Translations under genes and position numbers: made by a program
Assembly: GCA_910585265.1 (NCBI GenBank)
Contig: CAJUCA010000054.1
Span: 1-20,870 of the forward strand
DNA: 20,870 nt
Direction: 5' to 3'
Source: an uncultured Oscillospiraceae bacterium
Lineage (GTDB): Bacteria > Bacillota > Clostridia > Oscillospirales > Oscillospiraceae
Shown here: positions 20,863-20,870 of the stretch, one piece after another
How the letters are laid out: each line of letters begins with the position of its first letter
How positions within the stretch are numbered: the first letter of the stretch is position 1
The notes under the pieces: model-generated
The model's database searches: none
What the model saw: only the letters and a program-made list of their open reading frames with translations
What the model was told of the DNA's origin: nothing

Positions 20863-20870
20863 ATTACACT

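Overview
The window looks like a chromosomal segment of a G+C-rich, spore-forming Clostridia of the Oscillospiraceae type (Flavonifractor/Lawsonibacter/Intestinimonas-like). This placement is inferred from very G+C-rich codon use, two small CotF-type spore coat genes, strong AGGAGG ribosome sites, and a Firmicutes-style ylxM-ffh-rpsP-khpA-rimM-trmD cluster. No species can be named from the sequence alone.

Layout. (1) 1-441: tRNA-Arg(CCG) on the minus strand with its own promoter and a large inverted repeat downstream. (2) 442-2346, plus strand: a CPA2-type cation/proton antiporter ending in a strong terminator, then a two-gene coat operon preceded by a sequence matching the sigma-G consensus. 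(3) 2545-6415, plus strand: a response regulator, ABC ATPase, ABC permease, two tiny membrane ORFs and a histidine kinase, resembling a peptide-antibiotic sensing and export operon. A miniature inverted-repeat element sits just before the kinase. (4) 6562-9688, plus strand: a CtpE-like P-type ATPase, then a YcxB-like membrane protein of visibly lower G+C, closed by a perfect bidirectional terminator. (5) 15713 down to 9748, minus strand: ylxM, ffh, a zinc-ribbon gene, rpsP, khpA, a second copy of the miniature element, rimM, trmD fused to a GNAT acetyltransferase, a cytidine-deaminase-like gene, and rsmA. Nearly all act in protein targeting, ribosome maturation or tRNA/rRNA modification.

(6) 15909-16081: tRNA-Gln(CTG) with promoter and terminator. 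It probably marks the left boundary of an integrated element. (7) 16108-20870, minus strand: mobile DNA. Reading right to left along transcription there is a tail-fibre-like protein with three tandem Ig-like repeats, a small tail protein with a carbohydrate-binding-like C-terminus, a noncoding spacer with direct repeats, a frameshifted tyrosine recombinase, an excisionase and an intact tyrosine recombinase that points at tRNA-Gln.

The most interesting signals are: the tail-fibre protein, whose N-terminal domain has the look of a diversity-generating-retroelement (DGR) variable domain, although no reverse transcriptase or template is in the window; the mobile miniature element present twice with 3-bp TNA target duplications; the TrmD-GNAT fusion; a shared motif upstream of the response regulator and the ABC genes; and a sigma-G-like promoter for the coat genes.
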